From Burkholderiales bacterium (GTDB lineage Bacteria; Pseudomonadota; Gammaproteobacteria; Burkholderiales; Ga0077523): 7,438 bases of DNA. Position 1 is the stretch's first letter, and each line of letters opens with the position of its first letter. The notes under the pieces are model-generated. The model was not told the DNA's origin. It was given only the letters and a program-made list of their open reading frames with translations, and did not search any database. The DNA lies in the NCBI GenBank assembly GCA_025459035.1, contig JALORJ010000119.1:1-7438 (forward strand). The letters are read 5' to 3'. Below are positions 6,717 through 7,438 of the stretch, in pieces. The position numbers and the translations under genes are program-made.

Positions 6717-7438
6717 CTACTCCTGCACCAGCGCCCGCAACGGGTGCTCCTGCAGGCCGCGGGCCGCGAAGCCCGCGAAGTTCACCGGTCGTTGCGCGAC
6801 CACCGTGCGGGCTTGCTCTTCGGAGTCGAGCTCGACGAACACGCATGCCCCGGAACCGGTCATGCGCGCCTGCCCGAACTGCCCCAGCCACTCGACGGCC
6901 TGCGCCACTTCGGGAACCTGCGACGCGACGACACGCTGCAGATCGTTGCGTGTCGGTCCCCGAAAAAAGGCCGCGAGTGTCGCTGGCGGGGTATCCCTTG
7001 TCAACGCGGGATCGGCGAAGACCCGGGCGGTCGCCACCCCAACCGGCGGCACCAGTACCGCATAGGCCCGCGGGGGCAGATCGACCGCCTGGAGTTCTTC
7101 GCCGACGCCCTCGGCGAACGCGTTGCGGCCGAACACGAACACCGGCACGTCGGCACCGAGCGTCAGCGCCAGCGCCTGCAGGTCGTGGCGCCGCAACCCG
7201 GTGCCCCACAGATGGTTCAGCGCGATCAGCGTCGTCGCGGCATCGGAGCTGCCGCCCCCCACCCCGCCGCCCTGCGGCAGCCGCTTCACGAGCGCGAGCG
7301 ACGCGCCGGCCCGCACACCCGTGACCGCCTTCAGCGCCCGCGCGGCACGCATGACCAGATCGTCGTCGGGTGCCACGCCCGGTGCGGGGCGGGTCAGCAC
7401 CAGCTCACCGTCGTCCCGAACGACCGCGTCGAGGTGGT
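6717..7438 (-). CDS. ispE: 4-diphosphocytidyl-2-C-methyl-D-erythritol kinase (5' partial)
   Basis: IspE is a GHMP-family kinase. It phosphorylates the 2-hydroxyl of CDP-methylerythritol with ATP in the MEP pathway to isopentenyl diphosphate. The frame is open to the right edge, leaving 239 visible residues. Roughly the first 50-60 residues, including the first GHMP motif and the N-terminal Lys, lie outside. A GTG at 7400 is internal, because HLDAVVRDDGEL upstream of it continues the family alignment. Visible landmarks are the glycine-rich ATP loop LPQGGGVGGGSSDAA (encoded at about 7236-7280), LGADVPVF with the catalytic Asp (about 7149-7151), FAEGVGE, and the third motif MTGSGACVF. The gene ends in TAG at 6719-6717, 9 bases before tRNA-Gln, and leads the minus-strand cluster in this window. 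Confidence 0.97.
   Translation of the reverse strand, partial: HLDAVVRDDGELVLTRPAPGVAPDDDLVMRAARALKAVTGVRAGASLALVKRLPQGGGVGGGSSDAATTLIALNHLWGTGLRRHDLQALALTLGADVPVFVFGRNAFAEGVGEELQAVDLPPRAYAVLVPPVGVATARVFADPALTRDTPPATLAAFFRGPTRNDLQRVVASQVPEVAQAVEWLGQFGQARMTGSGACVFVELDSEEQARTVVAQRPVNFAGFAARGLQEHPLRALVQE

Noticed and set aside
5389..7065. A 558-codon plus-strand frame across rplY, prs, tRNA-Gln and ispE
   Set aside because: It runs antisense through a tRNA and three conserved genes, which is typical of spurious frames in GC-rich DNA.

Overview
This is a GC-rich window, and the order ispE - tRNA-Gln - prs - rplY - pth - ychF, all on the minus strand, is the familiar beta/gammaproteobacterial housekeeping cluster. 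The protein sequences (Prs, YchF and L25 with a C-terminal CTC domain) read most like Betaproteobacteria. A PEP-CTERM sorting tail on the secreted phosphatase fits an environmental, exopolysaccharide-forming member of that group. The taxonomic placement is an inference from remembered family sequences, not from a search.

Layout from left to right. Positions 1-757 (+) hold the 3' end of a methyl-accepting chemotaxis protein, cut by the window edge. A perfect 13-bp hairpin (774-803) separates it from a convergent gene at 818-2875 (-), which encodes an exported two-domain 5'-nucleotidase-type metallophosphatase with an N-terminal signal peptide and a C-terminal PEP-CTERM anchor. A 128-base spacer with two short inverted repeats follows. 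Then, reading minus-strand genes by increasing coordinate, come ychF (3004-4098), pth (4136-4702), rplY (4785-5477), prs (5593-6594), tRNA-Gln(TTG) (6631-6707) and the 3' part of ispE (6717 to the right edge). No stretch longer than 130 bases lacks a gene.

Transcription of the cluster runs right to left. IspE makes an isoprenoid precursor (MEP pathway), and the tRNA starts only 9 bases after its stop. Prs makes PRPP for nucleotide, His and Trp synthesis. L25 binds 5S rRNA, Pth recycles peptidyl-tRNA, and YchF is a ribosome-associated ATPase. The common theme is translation and its precursors. The sequence suggests the cluster is not one uniform operon. A strong intrinsic terminator lies between rplY and pth, and a long terminator- or attenuator-like hairpin lies between prs and rplY.

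I found no mobile element, CRISPR array, phage gene or convincing new system. The parts most worth a second look are the divergent metal-site motifs of the PEP-CTERM metallophosphatase and the RNA structures around rplY.
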